DNA from: DASSBG01 sp965651365
GTDB taxonomy: Bacteria; Pseudomonadota; Gammaproteobacteria; Xanthomonadales; Rhodanobacteraceae
DNA: 36,719 bases
Assembly (NCBI GenBank): GCA_965651365.1
Contig: CBFGSA010000012.1
Location: 1-36,719 of the forward strand
Reading direction: 5' to 3'
Position numbers and translations under genes: made by a program. Below the pieces are notes generated by a model. That model did no database searches. It was not told the DNA's origin and was given only the letters and a program-made list of their open reading frames with translations. Positions 1 to 8,063 of the stretch are shown here, one piece after another; within the stretch, counting starts at the first letter, position 1; every line of letters starts with the position of its first letter.

Positions 1-2
1 TC

Positions 3-92
3 CTGGTCGGTGCCAGCCGCGACCTGGAACTGAAGCTTGCGGACGATGCCTCGACGTTGCAGGTGTGGGGGCCAGCGACAGGAACCCGTTGA
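3..92 (+). CDS. 3' end of an unidentified protein (partial)
   Basis: The third forward frame is open from the left edge to a TGA at 90-92 and gives 29 residues ending in VWGPATGTR. Most of its codons end in G or C, as in the real genes nearby, and a strong terminator follows about 85 bases downstream, which fits the end of a transcription unit. In related genomes leuS and lptE often lie upstream of holA, but these residues do not look like the usual C-terminus of either. No function is proposed. The frame could be chance because only 30 codons are visible. Confidence 0.4.
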   Translation: MVGASRDLELKLADDASTLQVWGPATGTR

Positions 93-175
93 GGCATGAC
101 TGGCCACGGATGGCCAGCCTGAAACCGGAACTGGATGCAAAAGCGAAAGCTGCCCGTCTCGACGGGTGGACCCCG

Positions 176-214
176 CCGCCGGATGCGCAGGAAGCACGTC
201 CGGCGGTTTTTTTT
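176..214 (+). terminator. Rho-independent terminator
   Basis: A perfect 8-bp stem (CCGCCGGA at 176-183 pairing with TCCGGCGG at 199-206) is followed directly by eight T residues (207-214). This is the clearest intrinsic terminator in the window. It probably ends the transcript of the partial gene at the left edge and separates it from holA. Two smaller hairpins lie just upstream (100-117 and about 152-165). Confidence 0.85.
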
Positions 215-218
215 GCAT

Positions 219-253
219 GGGAGTGGGGAGTAGGGAGTAGGGTGTGGGGAGTG
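219..253 (+). repeat. Heptanucleotide array, GGGAGTR type, five units
   Basis: Five consecutive 7-bp units in phase: GGGAGTG, GGGAGTA, GGGAGTA, GGGTGTG, GGGAGTG. The array starts right after the terminator T-run. It belongs to the same family as the other 7-bp arrays in this window. Confidence 0.8.
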
Positions 254-300
254 GAAAAGATCGGCATGCGCGGGGACTGTGAAGTTTGGTACGCTTTTCC

Positions 301-356
301 GACTTCCGACTTCCGACTTCCGACTTCCGACTTCCGACTTCCGACTTCCGACTTCC
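301..356 (+). repeat. Eight perfect tandem copies of GACTTCC
   Basis: The 56 bases are exactly eight copies of GACTTCC. The array ends three bases before the ATG taken as the holA start and occupies the place where a Shine-Dalgarno sequence would be expected. None of the eight units shows a mismatch, which suggests recent expansion or ongoing slippage. Confidence 0.95.
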
Positions 357-359
357 TTC

Positions 360-1382
360 ATGCCCCTGAAGCCCGACCAATTTCGAAGTGCCCTGAGCCA
401 GCAGGACTTGCCTGCCGTCATCCTGCTGGCCGGCAGCGAGCCGCTGCTGGTCATGGAGGCTGCCGATGCCGTGCGCGCGAAAGCGCGCGACGCGGGCTTT
501 TCCGAGCGCCAGGTGCTGGATGCCGATGCCCGTTTTGACTGGGACAATCTGGCGCGAGAGGGTGCCAGCATGTCGCTGTTTGCCAGCCGACGCCTGATCG
601 ACCTGCGCCTGGCCGGGGGCAAGGCCGGCAAGAAGGGTGGGGCCGCATTGACCGAGTGGTGCAAGGCACCTCCGCAGGACACCCTGCTGCTGATTACCGG
701 CGACGACTGGAGCAAGAAGCACGAAGTGGCCTGGGTCAAGACCGTGGACAAGGCCGGCTGGTTCGTGCCGTTCTGGCCGGTGCGGCCCGACGCCATGCCG
801 CGCTGGGTGCAGGCACGCCTGCGCCAGCGTGGTCTGGATGCCGATGCGGCCGCTGCGCGGCTGCTGGTCGATCGAACCGAAGGCAATCTGCTGGCTGCCG
901 CGCAGGAAATCGACAAGCTGGTGATGCTCGGCATCGAGGGCCGGCTGGATGCGCAGAAACTGGGTGCGCTGGTGGCCGACAGCGCGCGCTATGACGTGTT
1001 CCAGCTGGCCGATGCCGCCCTGGCGGGCGATGCCAGGCGGGCCTTGCGCATGTTGGGCGGCCTGAAAAGCGAGGGCGCCGAGCCGATCATGATGATGGGC
1101 TGGCTGATGCGACAGATCGAAACCGGCCTGCGCCTGGCCTCGGCCAGCGATTTCAATGCCCAGGCGCGCAAGGAACACTTGTGGGATGCCCGCAAGCGGC
1201 AATTCCAGAGCGCCCTGCGTCGCGTTGACCGCGTGCAGTGGCAGCGCTGTCTGCAGCATGCCGCAGTGATCGACCGCATCAGCAAGGGGCGGGCGGCGGG
1301 TGACGTGTGGCGTGAACTGGATCGCCTGGTGCTGGCCATTGCCCAGCCTGCAGCCAACACCGTGACAACGGAACCGGCATGA
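360..1382 (+). CDS. holA: DNA polymerase III subunit delta
   Basis: HolA is the delta subunit of the DNA polymerase III clamp loader, which opens the beta sliding clamp for loading on primed DNA. The predicted protein has 340 residues, normal for the family. It begins MPLKPDQF, followed by the delta fold (residues 20-40 contain the VILLAGSEPLLV strand-loop typical of the N-terminal domain), and has the helical collar domain at the C-terminus. The ATG at 360 is chosen because the family start motif lies there. A GTG at 279 is in frame and would add 27 residues, mostly encoded by the heptad array (LPTSDFR repeats), which is unlikely. No clear ribosome-binding site precedes 360. The TGA overlaps the nadD ATG (ATGA), so the two genes are translationally coupled. 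Neighbours match the gammaproteobacterial holA-nadD order. Confidence 0.93.
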   Translation: MPLKPDQFRSALSQQDLPAVILLAGSEPLLVMEAADAVRAKARDAGFSERQVLDADARFDWDNLAREGASMSLFASRRLIDLRLAGGKAGKKGGAALTEWCKAPPQDTLLLITGDDWSKKHEVAWVKTVDKAGWFVPFWPVRPDAMPRWVQARLRQRGLDADAAAARLLVDRTEGNLLAAAQEIDKLVMLGIEGRLDAQKLGALVADSARYDVFQLADAALAGDARRALRMLGGLKSEGAEPIMMMGWLMRQIETGLRLASASDFNAQARKEHLWDARKRQFQSALRRVDRVQWQRCLQHAAVIDRISKGRAAGDVWRELDRLVLAIAQPAANTVTTEPA

Positions 1383-2011
1383 TCGCGATTTTTGGCGGCA
1401 CGTTTGATCCGGTACATCTGGGCCACCTGCGCGTGGCCTGGGAGGCCTCCGAGGCGCTGCAATGCCCGGTACGACTGGTGCCGGCCCGCACACCGCCGCA
1501 CCGCGATCCTCCCGTGGCCGATGCAGCCGAGCGCGTGGCCATCCTGCGCGCAGCGCTTGCGGGGCAGGATCGCTTGTTGCTGGATACGCGTGAACTGGAC
1601 CGCGACCGGCCCTCATGGAGCGTCGACACGCTGGCCAGTGTGCGCGTGGCAGCGGGTGCCGACACGCCGCTGGTTCTGCTGCTGGGTGCCGACTCCTTTG
1701 CCAGCCTGCCACAATGGCATCGCTGGCGCGAATTGCTGGTTCTGGCGCACATCGGCGTGCTGACGCGGCCTGGCCACGACAGCGGCCCGCCACCGGAACT
1801 GGCGAGTGCATTCCCAAACTGCCTGTGCCGCGACGCCACCGAGCTGCACAGAACTCCGGCCGGGCGCGTGCTGAAAATCGCTGTCACCGCCCTGGACATC
1901 TCAGCCAGCCAGGTGCGGGCAACGCTGGCTTCCGGACGCGAACCGCGCTTTCTGGTGCCCGAGTCCGTACTGGCGAAGCCGCAGCTACTCGCACCCTATC
2001 GACCATTGTAG
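1379..2011 (+). CDS. nadD: Nicotinate-nucleotide adenylyltransferase
   Basis: NadD transfers AMP from ATP to nicotinate mononucleotide to give deamido-NAD, an essential step shared by NAD synthesis and salvage. The 210-residue protein begins MIAIFGGTFDPVHLGHL, which carries the nucleotidyltransferase GTFDPxHxGH signature (residues 7-16). It ends with ISASQVR (the ISxTxIR-like ATP-binding motif) and the VPESV segment, as in E. coli NadD. The length is typical. The start overlaps the holA stop by four bases. rsfS follows after a short gap, the conserved nadD-rsfS-rlmH order. Confidence 0.95.
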   Translation: MIAIFGGTFDPVHLGHLRVAWEASEALQCPVRLVPARTPPHRDPPVADAAERVAILRAALAGQDRLLLDTRELDRDRPSWSVDTLASVRVAAGADTPLVLLLGADSFASLPQWHRWRELLVLAHIGVLTRPGHDSGPPPELASAFPNCLCRDATELHRTPAGRVLKIAVTALDISASQVRATLASGREPRFLVPESVLAKPQLLAPYRPL

Positions 2012-2090
2012 GAGTGGCCCATGGCCGCGATGGGCCGAATCGCACGGCATTGCCGGCCAACTTGTCCTATACTCGAAGCGCATCAATTCG

Positions 2091-2627
2091 GTGCACGGAA
2101 AACCCAGAGGTACCGGACACTTGTCCACAAGCAAACAGCGCGACAGCTCGCGCCAATCCGCCGCCCGCCCCGCGGGTCGGCAAGACGCCCGCAGCAGGGC
2201 GCAGTTTCAGCAGGCCGGTTTTTCGGCCAAATCCACCCGTGACGACCGCAGTGGCAGCGCATCCGACGATGCGTCGTTCACCCGCCTGCACGATCTGGTC
2301 ATGGCTGCCCTCGACGACATGAAGGCGCGCGACGTGCACGAGGTCGATGTGCGTGGCAGGAGTGATGTCACCGACATGCTCGTGGTCGCTTCGGGCACGT
2401 CCTCGCGTCATGTGCGTTCCATCGCCGAAGAAGTTGTCGCCAAGGGCAAGCAGGTCGGTCTGCCGCCGTTGGGCGTGGAAGGCGAAGATGAGGGTGACTG
2501 GGTGCTGGTCGACATGGGCGACATCGTGGTCCACGTGATGCAGCCCCGCACGCGGGAATTCTACGGCCTGGAGCGGCTGTGGGGCGTCGGCGACGAAGCG
2601 CCGGGCGAGTCCGTGTCGGCAAGTTGA
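2091..2627 (+). CDS. rsfS: Ribosomal silencing factor RsfS
   Basis: RsfS (YbeB) binds ribosomal protein uL14 on the 50S subunit and blocks subunit joining when nutrients are low. The conserved core is clear from about residue 65 onward: DMKARDVHEVDVRG, SGTSSRHVRSIAEE, LGVEGEDEGDWVLVD and VVHVMQ, matching E. coli RsfS almost position by position. The first ~60 residues are Ser/Arg/Gln-rich and have no counterpart in the short E. coli protein. The start is uncertain. GTG at 2091 is the longest option. TTG at 2121 has an AGAGG ten bases upstream and is equally plausible, and no in-frame ATG occurs before the core. A TATACT hexamer at 2068-2073 could be a -10 box, but no matching -35 was found. 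The gene lies between nadD and rlmH as expected. Confidence 0.9.
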   Translation: MHGKPRGTGHLSTSKQRDSSRQSAARPAGRQDARSRAQFQQAGFSAKSTRDDRSGSASDDASFTRLHDLVMAALDDMKARDVHEVDVRGRSDVTDMLVVASGTSSRHVRSIAEEVVAKGKQVGLPPLGVEGEDEGDWVLVDMGDIVVHVMQPRTREFYGLERLWGVGDEAPGESVSAS

Positions 2628-2658
2628 ACGAATCCCGAAATCCGAATAACGGCATCTG

Positions 2659-3129
2659 ATGCATACGCGCATCCTTGCCGTCGGCGACCGCATGCCCGCT
2701 TGGGTGGCCGCGGGTTTCGGGGAATACCGCAAGCGTCTGTCGCATGACCTGCCGCTGGAACTGGTCGAAATCCGGCCGGGTGTGCGCGGCAAGGGCCGGG
2801 ACGACGCCCGTGCCAGGGCCGATGAAGGCGCTGCCGTGTTGGCGGCCTTGCCGCATGATACCCAGACCGTTGCGCTGGACGGTCGCGGCAAACTCTGGAC
2901 CAGCGAACAACTGGCCGAACAGCTCGCGTCCTGGCGCATGTCCGGCCGCGATCTGGCCTTTGTCATTGGTGGCCCGGACGGTCACGCCGAGTCCGTGCTG
3001 CAGCACGCCGACCAGCGCTGGTCGCTCGGTCCGCTGACCTTGCCGCACATGCTGGTGCGACTGCTGCTGATCGAACAGCTCTACCGTGCCAACTCCCTGC
3101 TCAAGGGCCACCCCTACCACCGCGGCTGA
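2659..3129 (+). CDS. rlmH: 23S rRNA (pseudouridine-1915-N3) methyltransferase
   Basis: RlmH is a SPOUT-class methyltransferase that methylates pseudouridine 1915 in helix 69 of 23S rRNA on assembled 70S ribosomes, using S-adenosylmethionine. The 156-residue protein has the expected length. The SAM-binding knot region is visible as FVIGGPDG (residues 101-108), followed by WSLGPLTLPHMLVR and the invariant HPYHR end (151-155). The ATG start lies 31 bases after rsfS, consistent with cotranscription, and the gene appears to end the holA-nadD-rsfS-rlmH unit. Confidence 0.95.
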   Translation: MHTRILAVGDRMPAWVAAGFGEYRKRLSHDLPLELVEIRPGVRGKGRDDARARADEGAAVLAALPHDTQTVALDGRGKLWTSEQLAEQLASWRMSGRDLAFVIGGPDGHAESVLQHADQRWSLGPLTLPHMLVRLLLIEQLYRANSLLKGHPYHRG

Positions 3130-3145
3130 ACAGGTACCAGCCGCC

Positions 3146-3313
3146 GGTACCCGGGACCCATCTTGCATCTCGACACATGTGCGAAGTCGCATGGATTTGC
3201 CGTACAAAAATGGACCCCGGGTTCTGCGCTGCGCGCAGCCCCAGGGTGACGGCATGCGCACTTTCCGTCGTCCTGGGGCCGAGCGCAGCGAGGAACCCGG
3301 GACCCATTGTCCG
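3146..3313. repeat. Dispersed GC-rich palindromic repeat, ACCCGGGACCCAT family
   Basis: The gap between rlmH and folC holds ACCCGGGACCCAT twice (near 3150 and 3295) and an inverted ATGGACCCCGGGT near 3210. Between the arms are CGCAGC-rich segments (GCGCTGCGCGCAGC, GAGCGCAGCGAGGA). A related piece (CACCCGGGACCCATTTTG) is found again near 14500. The layout is that of a clustered palindromic intergenic repeat, and no gene is supported here. Confidence 0.6.
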
Positions 3314-3359
3314 CAAATGGTTTGTGCGCCACCTGGCCGACCCCGGCTACCATGCGCAG

Positions 3360-4664
3360 ATGAAGACGCTTGACGAGTGGCTGGCATGGCAGCAGCGCGT
3401 GCATCCGCGCGAAATCGAACTGGGTCTGGACCGCGTGCGAGCAGTCTGGCAGCGCCTGGGCGCGCGACAGCCGGCGTCCTGCGTGATCACGGTGGGCGGC
3501 ACCAATGGCAAAGGCAGTACCGTGGCCCTGCTCGAAGCGATGCTGCGGGCGGCCGGTCACTCAAGCGGCTGCTACACCTCACCGCACTTGCTGCGCTACA
3601 ACGAACGCATTCGCATCCGTGGCACCGATGCGGCGGATGATGCCCTGATCACGGCGTTCGAGCGGATCGAGGCCGCGCGCGACGAAACACCGTTGACCTG
3701 GTTCGAGTACGGCACCCTGGCCGCACTGGAGCTGATGGCCGACGCCGAGCCGGATGTCGCGCTGCTGGAAGTGGGGCTGGGTGGTCGCCTCGACGCCGTC
3801 AACCTGGTGGATGCCGATGCCGCCATCGTCACCTCGGTCGGCATCGATCACGTCGAGTATCTGGGCCCGGACCGCGACAGCATCGGGCATGAAAAGGCCG
3901 GCATATTTCGCGCTGGTCGACCCGCCATCGTCGGCGATCCCGATCCACCGGATGGACTGCTGGAGGCGGCCCGCGCGATCGGGGCTGATCTGCTTGTTGC
4001 TGACAGGGATTTCCGGCTTCGGACGCGCGGCGGGCGGATCGAGTGGGTACTCGAAGCCGCTGATGCAGACCACACGGCGATTTCCGTGCCGCTGCAGCAG
4101 GCCGACATCGACGCGCCAGCGCGTGCCCGCAATCTGGCGGCGGCATTGGCGGCCTTGTACGCGCTGCGCGATCAACTGGCCTGGCGGCCGGACCTTTACG
4201 CCGACGCTGCAGCGCGGGTGCATCCGCCGGCCCGCGTGCAGCATATCGGCGCACAGCCGGACATCGTGGTCGATGTGGCGCACAACCCGCACGCTGCAGC
4301 AGCGCTTGCCGAGTGGTTGCACACGCATCCGGTCAAAGGTGTGACACATGCCGTATTCGGCGCCATGGCCGACAAGGATGTCGCCGGCATTTCGACCGTG
4401 CTCGAACCCATTGTGCAGCACTGGTATTGTTGTCCGCTGCCGGAAGCCGGCCAGCGTGGCCTGGATGCCGATGCCGTGCAGCGCCGGCTTGCCGCGGGCC
4501 ACCCTGGCGCCCGCTGCAGCCAGCATGCCAGCGTGGCGGCCGCGCTCGATGCCGCCTGTGCGGCCGCCCGGCCCCAGGACCGGGTGCTGGCCTTCGGCTC
4601 CTTCCACCTCGCGGGTGCGGCCCTGCGCTGGCAGGCTGTACGATCAGAGGTTACCGAAAGGTGA
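3360..4664 (+). CDS. folC: Dihydrofolate synthase / folylpolyglutamate synthase
   Basis: FolC adds L-glutamate to dihydropteroate and then extends the polyglutamate tail of folates, using ATP, in the cytoplasm. The 434-residue protein is of normal length. It shows the Mur-ligase P-loop TVGGTNGKGSTVA (residues 44-56), then CYTSPHLLRYNERIRI (the folate/Omega-loop region), EVGLGGRLDAVN, SVGIDHVEYLG and HEKAGIFR, all characteristic. The C-terminal domain carries VDVAHNPHA. The ATG at 3360 gives the family start (MKTLDEWLAW). The frame is open further upstream only through repeat sequence. folC followed by a SPOR protein, cvpA and purF is the same order as the E. coli folC-dedD-cvpA-purF cluster. 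Confidence 0.95.
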   Translation: MKTLDEWLAWQQRVHPREIELGLDRVRAVWQRLGARQPASCVITVGGTNGKGSTVALLEAMLRAAGHSSGCYTSPHLLRYNERIRIRGTDAADDALITAFERIEAARDETPLTWFEYGTLAALELMADAEPDVALLEVGLGGRLDAVNLVDADAAIVTSVGIDHVEYLGPDRDSIGHEKAGIFRAGRPAIVGDPDPPDGLLEAARAIGADLLVADRDFRLRTRGGRIEWVLEAADADHTAISVPLQQADIDAPARARNLAAALAALYALRDQLAWRPDLYADAAARVHPPARVQHIGAQPDIVVDVAHNPHAAAALAEWLHTHPVKGVTHAVFGAMADKDVAGISTVLEPIVQHWYCCPLPEAGQRGLDADAVQRRLAAGHPGARCSQHASVAAALDAACAAARPQDRVLAFGSFHLAGAALRWQAVRSEVTER

Positions 4665-4671
4665 CCCAATA

Positions 4672-4862
4672 TCCCGTCGTCCCGGACGGAGCACAGCGAC
4701 GATCCGGACGCCGAGGCAGGAATGCCGCAGGCGAACATCGGCGCAGCCGATGGCCCGAAGGGTGAGCGCCAGGATGGCGCGAGAAAACCAACTTGCTTGC
4801 ATGGAGCTTCCCGCAAGCCGGTAGATCCCGGATCTGCGCTTCGCTCCGTCCGGGATGACGCG
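4672..4862. repeat. Intergenic repeat cluster with CGTCCCGGA / CCGGGATGACG ends
   Basis: The 270-base gap between folC and the SPOR gene is mostly repeat. It opens with CGTCGTCCCGGACGGAG and closes with CGTCCGGGATGACG, inverted ends of the same sequence. Bases 4702-4744 are an inverted near-copy (two mismatches in 43 positions) of 8089-8131 downstream of purF. Similar elements lie at 5850-5913 and 12938-13080. No coding function is supported. Confidence 0.75.
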
Positions 4863-4903
4863 GTGGCGCCTGCTTCGACCCGCTTCCGAGCCACCGCAAC
4901 CGC

Positions 4904-4909
4904 TATAAT
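4904..4909 (+). promoter_or_regulatory. Possible -10 box upstream of the SPOR-domain gene
   Basis: A perfect TATAAT hexamer lies 26 bases before the ATG at 4935, directly after the repeat cluster. No good -35 hexamer is seen at 16-18 bases upstream, so this is a tentative call. If real, the SPOR-cvpA-purF genes have their own promoter independent of folC. Confidence 0.35.
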
Positions 4910-4934
4910 GTGCCGGTATCGAGCAAGCTGGTGA

Positions 4935-5834
4935 ATGATGGAACCTGCCCTGAAACAACGACTTCTCGGCGCTGCGGTGCTGATCGCACTGGCCGTGGTA
5001 TTCGTGCCGATGTTTTTCCCCGGCGCGCCGCCGAAACCGAAGGAGTCGTCGATCAACCTGGATGTGCCGGCTGAGCCGGGCAGCGAACTGAAGACCCGCG
5101 TGTTCGATCTGGATGTGCCGGCGCAAACCGGCGCCACGAGCGCACCTGAACCGGCGGCGTCAACGGCGCTGACCGAGGCACAGAACCCCAATCCCGAATC
5201 TTCGCCCGAGCCTGCTGTGCCGGCCAGCACGCCGGGCCTTGCCGGGCAGACGTCCGAGCAAACGAAGCAAGCCGACGGCAAGCCCGAACAGGTGCCGGTC
5301 GGCACTGCCGCAGCACCCCGATACGCAGTCAGTCTGGGCGTCTTCGCCCAGGTCGCCAATGCCGATGCGCGCCTGGCCAAGGCCAGACTGCTGGGCTATT
5401 CGGCCTTCATGGAATCGGTGCAGGTCAACGGCAAGGAAGCGCATGGCGTGCGCGTGGGTCCCTTCGACGGCCGTGCCAGCGCCGAAGCCGCGCGTCTGCG
5501 CCTGAAATCCGAGCTGCCCGGCGACAAGCCTGTTCTGGTGGCGCTGGACGGCACGCTGAACGCGGATGCGCCAGCTTCGGCAGTGGCGTCGGATCAGGCC
5601 GGCGGCTGGGCGGTGCAACTGGCGGCCTCGCGCAGCCGCGATGACGCGATTCGACTGCGCGACCAGGTGCGCAAGGCCGGCTTCGAGGCCTTTGTCGATG
5701 ACACCCGGGACAATGGCGGCACCTGGTGGCGGGTACGGGTCGGCCCGCGCACCCAGCGCGCCGATGCCGAGGCCTTGAAGAAATCAATCAAGCGCAAGCT
5801 GGGGCGCGACGGACTGGTGGTGACGCATCCGTGA
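4935..5834 (+). CDS. Inner-membrane protein with two SPOR domains (DedD-like)
   Basis: The 299-residue protein has a short cytoplasmic N-terminus, one membrane segment (about residues 10-28), a Pro/Glu/Ala-rich periplasmic linker (about 30-130) and two SPOR-like repeats (about 130-205 and 220-296). Each repeat has the YAVSLGVF / WAVQLAAS opening strand and a VRVGPF / VRVGPR closing strand. SPOR domains bind denuded peptidoglycan at the septum, so a role in cell division is likely. E. coli DedD sits at the same place between folC and cvpA but has one SPOR domain. ATGATG gives two possible starts three bases apart, of which the first is used. It probably transcribes with cvpA and purF. Confidence 0.85.
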   Translation: MMEPALKQRLLGAAVLIALAVVFVPMFFPGAPPKPKESSINLDVPAEPGSELKTRVFDLDVPAQTGATSAPEPAASTALTEAQNPNPESSPEPAVPASTPGLAGQTSEQTKQADGKPEQVPVGTAAAPRYAVSLGVFAQVANADARLAKARLLGYSAFMESVQVNGKEAHGVRVGPFDGRASAEAARLRLKSELPGDKPVLVALDGTLNADAPASAVASDQAGGWAVQLAASRSRDDAIRLRDQVRKAGFEAFVDDTRDNGGTWWRVRVGPRTQRADAEALKKSIKRKLGRDGLVVTHP

Positions 5835-5849
5835 GGGATTCACTCGTGA

Positions 5850-5913
5850 GCCGGAAAGTCCCCTGCAAGCAAGTGGATTCCGGATCTCCACTTCATTGCG
5901 TCCGGAATGACGC
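5850..5913. repeat. Short CCGGA...TCCGGAATGACG intergenic repeat
   Basis: The 112-base gap between the SPOR gene and cvpA carries GTGGATTCCGGATCTCCAC (a small hairpin) and ends in GCGTCCGGAATGACGCCG. This resembles the right-hand part of the repeat clusters at 4672-4862, 8064-8157 and 12938-13080. Confidence 0.6.
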
Positions 5914-5946
5914 CGTCGATGCACTGCATCGCTGTCCTGGCATTCG

Positions 5947-6558
5947 ATGAACTGGGCTGACTACGCCATCCTCGGGATTCTTGCGCTGTCGGTGCTGATC
6001 GGCCTGTGGCGCGGCCTGGTCAGCGAGGTGCTGGCGCTGGGTGTGTGGATCGCGGCGGTGTGGGTGGCATGGGTGTTCGGTGACCAGGTGGCCGGCCTGT
6101 TCGAGCACTCGGTCAGCCTGCCATCTGCACGGATGTTGCTGGGCTACGGCATCTGTTTCATTGGCGTGCTGATCCTGGGTGCGCTGTTGCGCTTCGTGAT
6201 GCACAAGCTGGTGCAAGGCACCGGTTTGAGCGGCAGCGATCGCATGCTGGGCATGGCCTTCGGCCTGGCGCGTGGCGTGTTGCTGGTGGTGCTGGTGGTG
6301 ATGCTGCTCGGCTTTACGCCATTTCCGCGTGACCCGTGGTGGCAGCAGTCGCAATTGCTGCCCAGCTTCCGTTCGGCGGCGCAGTGGCTGAGCACGCGCT
6401 TGCCGGACAACCTGGAAAAATACATCGATTTTCATCCGGCTGCGGTATCGAAGGCGGTTGCCGGCGAACTGTTGCCGGTGGCTCCAGCTTCGGTCAGGAC
6501 GCCGGTACCGGCCACCACGGCAGCAACACCGGAAACCCGGAATCAACGGAACAGATAA
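5947..6558 (+). CDS. cvpA: CvpA family inner-membrane protein
   Basis: CvpA is a small integral membrane protein needed for colicin V production in E. coli; its molecular role is not settled, with links to envelope and bile-salt resistance. The 203-residue protein starts MNWADYAILGILALSVLIGLWRG, the typical CvpA N-terminus (D5, then a first membrane helix and the GLWRG turn). It has four predicted membrane segments to about residue 125, followed by a soluble tail rich in Pro, Thr and Ala. The stop TAA overlaps the purF ATG (TAATG), so the two genes are translationally coupled, as in most gammaproteobacteria. Confidence 0.92.
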   Translation: MNWADYAILGILALSVLIGLWRGLVSEVLALGVWIAAVWVAWVFGDQVAGLFEHSVSLPSARMLLGYGICFIGVLILGALLRFVMHKLVQGTGLSGSDRMLGMAFGLARGVLLVVLVVMLLGFTPFPRDPWWQQSQLLPSFRSAAQWLSTRLPDNLEKYIDFHPAAVSKAVAGELLPVAPASVRTPVPATTAATPETRNQRNR

Positions 6559-8042
6559 TGTGTGGAATCATCGGAATCGTCGGTCGGCGCGATGTCGCAA
6601 CGGCCCTGTATGAAGGCCTGACCGTACTGCAGCACCGTGGCCAGGACGCGGCCGGCATTGCCACCCAGCATGGTTCGCGCCTGTGTCTGCACAAGCGCAA
6701 GGGTCTGGTGCGCGACGTGTTCCGCCAGGACGACATGAACAAGCTGCGCGGCCAGGTCGGTATCGGCCATTGCCGCTACCCCACCGCCGGCAGCGAGAAC
6801 GACGAGGAGGCGCAACCCTTCTATGTCAATTCGCCCTGGGGCATCGCCTTCGGCCACAACGGCAACCTGGTCAACACCGAGCCGCTGCAGCGCGAGATGT
6901 TCGAGGTCGATCGACGCCATATCAACACCGATTCGGATTCGGAAATCCTGCTCAACCTCTTGGCGCACGAGCTGCAGGAACAAGGTCGCGATGTGCTGAC
7001 TCCGGAGCACCTGTTCAAGGCGGTTGCCGGCGTGCACTCGCGCGCGCGCGGCGGTTACGCCTGCGTCGGCCTGGTGCTGGGCTGGGGACTGGTCGCCTTC
7101 CGCGATCCCAATGGCATCCGGCCGCTGGTACTGGGTCAGCGCCAGACCGAACAGGGCCGCGAATTCGCGGTGGCCTCCGAGTCGGTTGCGCTGGACATTC
7201 TGGGCTTTCAGCTCGTGCGCGACGTGGCGCCCGGCGAGGCCGTGCTGATCAGCGCCGATGGCGAGCTGCACGCACGCATCTGCGCCGGGCCGGCCGCGCA
7301 TACGCCGTGCATTTTCGAATACGTCTACCTGGCACGGCCCGACTCGATGATCGACGACGTGTCGGTGTACAAGGCGCGCCTGCGCATGGGCGAAAAGCTG
7401 GCCGAGCGCATCGCTGCCGAGTGGCCCGACCACGACATCGACACCGTGATCCCGATTCCCGACACCGCGCGCACCGCGGCCAGTACCCTGGCGGCGCGTC
7501 TGCGGCTGCCGTTCCGCGAGGGCTTCGTCAAGAACCGCTACATCGGCCGCACCTTCATCATGCCGGGGCAGGGTGAGCGGCAAAAGTCGGTGCGGCGCAA
7601 GCTCAACGCCATCGATCTCGAGTTCCGCGGCAAGAACGTGCTGCTGGTCGATGATTCGATCGTGCGTGGCACCACCTCGCGCCAGATCGTGCAAATGGCG
7701 CGCGAAGCCGGCGCCCGCCGCGTCTACTTCGCCTCCGCTGCGCCGCCGGTGCGGTACCCCAACGTCTACGGCATCGACATGCCCGCGGCCGCCGAGCTGG
7801 TCGCGGCCGGCCGCAGCGTCGAAGACATTCGCCAGTTGATTGGCGCCGACTGGCTGCTGTACCAGAACCTCGACGATCTGATCGACGCCGTGGCCGATGG
7901 CACCGATCACATCAACCAGTTCGACACCTCCTGCTTCTCCGGCGAATACGTCACCGGACTCGACCCGGATTATCTGAAAAAGCTGGAGTCCCTGCGCTCC
8001 GACAGCGCCCTCAGCCAGCGCCGCAGCACCGCGCCGGCCTGA
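6558..8042 (+). CDS. purF: Amidophosphoribosyltransferase
   Basis: PurF makes 5-phosphoribosylamine from PRPP and glutamine, the first committed step of purine synthesis. The 494-residue protein begins MCGIIGIVG, so Cys2 is the N-terminal nucleophile of the class II glutaminase domain after removal of Met1. QHRGQDAAGI and GHNGNLVNT follow. The C-terminal phosphoribosyltransferase domain shows TVIPIPDTAR and the PRPP loop VLLVDDSIVRGTTS, and the AYVTGLDPDYL-like tail (EYVTGLDPDYLKKL) is as in E. coli. Length and order are typical. Expression is probably shared with cvpA because their reading frames overlap. Confidence 0.97.
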   Translation: MCGIIGIVGRRDVATALYEGLTVLQHRGQDAAGIATQHGSRLCLHKRKGLVRDVFRQDDMNKLRGQVGIGHCRYPTAGSENDEEAQPFYVNSPWGIAFGHNGNLVNTEPLQREMFEVDRRHINTDSDSEILLNLLAHELQEQGRDVLTPEHLFKAVAGVHSRARGGYACVGLVLGWGLVAFRDPNGIRPLVLGQRQTEQGREFAVASESVALDILGFQLVRDVAPGEAVLISADGELHARICAGPAAHTPCIFEYVYLARPDSMIDDVSVYKARLRMGEKLAERIAAEWPDHDIDTVIPIPDTARTAASTLAARLRLPFREGFVKNRYIGRTFIMPGQGERQKSVRRKLNAIDLEFRGKNVLLVDDSIVRGTTSRQIVQMAREAGARRVYFASAAPPVRYPNVYGIDMPAAAELVAAGRSVEDIRQLIGADWLLYQNLDDLIDAVADGTDHINQFDTSCFSGEYVTGLDPDYLKKLESLRSDSALSQRRSTAPA

Positions 8043-8063
8043 AGCGGTCGTGCCGCCCATAAC

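Noticed and set aside
3177..3359. N-terminal extension of folC
   Set aside because: The extension translates the ACCCGGGACCCAT repeat cluster; the FolC family start is at 3360.
6543..8060. Minus-strand open frame of 505 codons opposite purF
   Set aside because: Shadow of purF with no family motifs.
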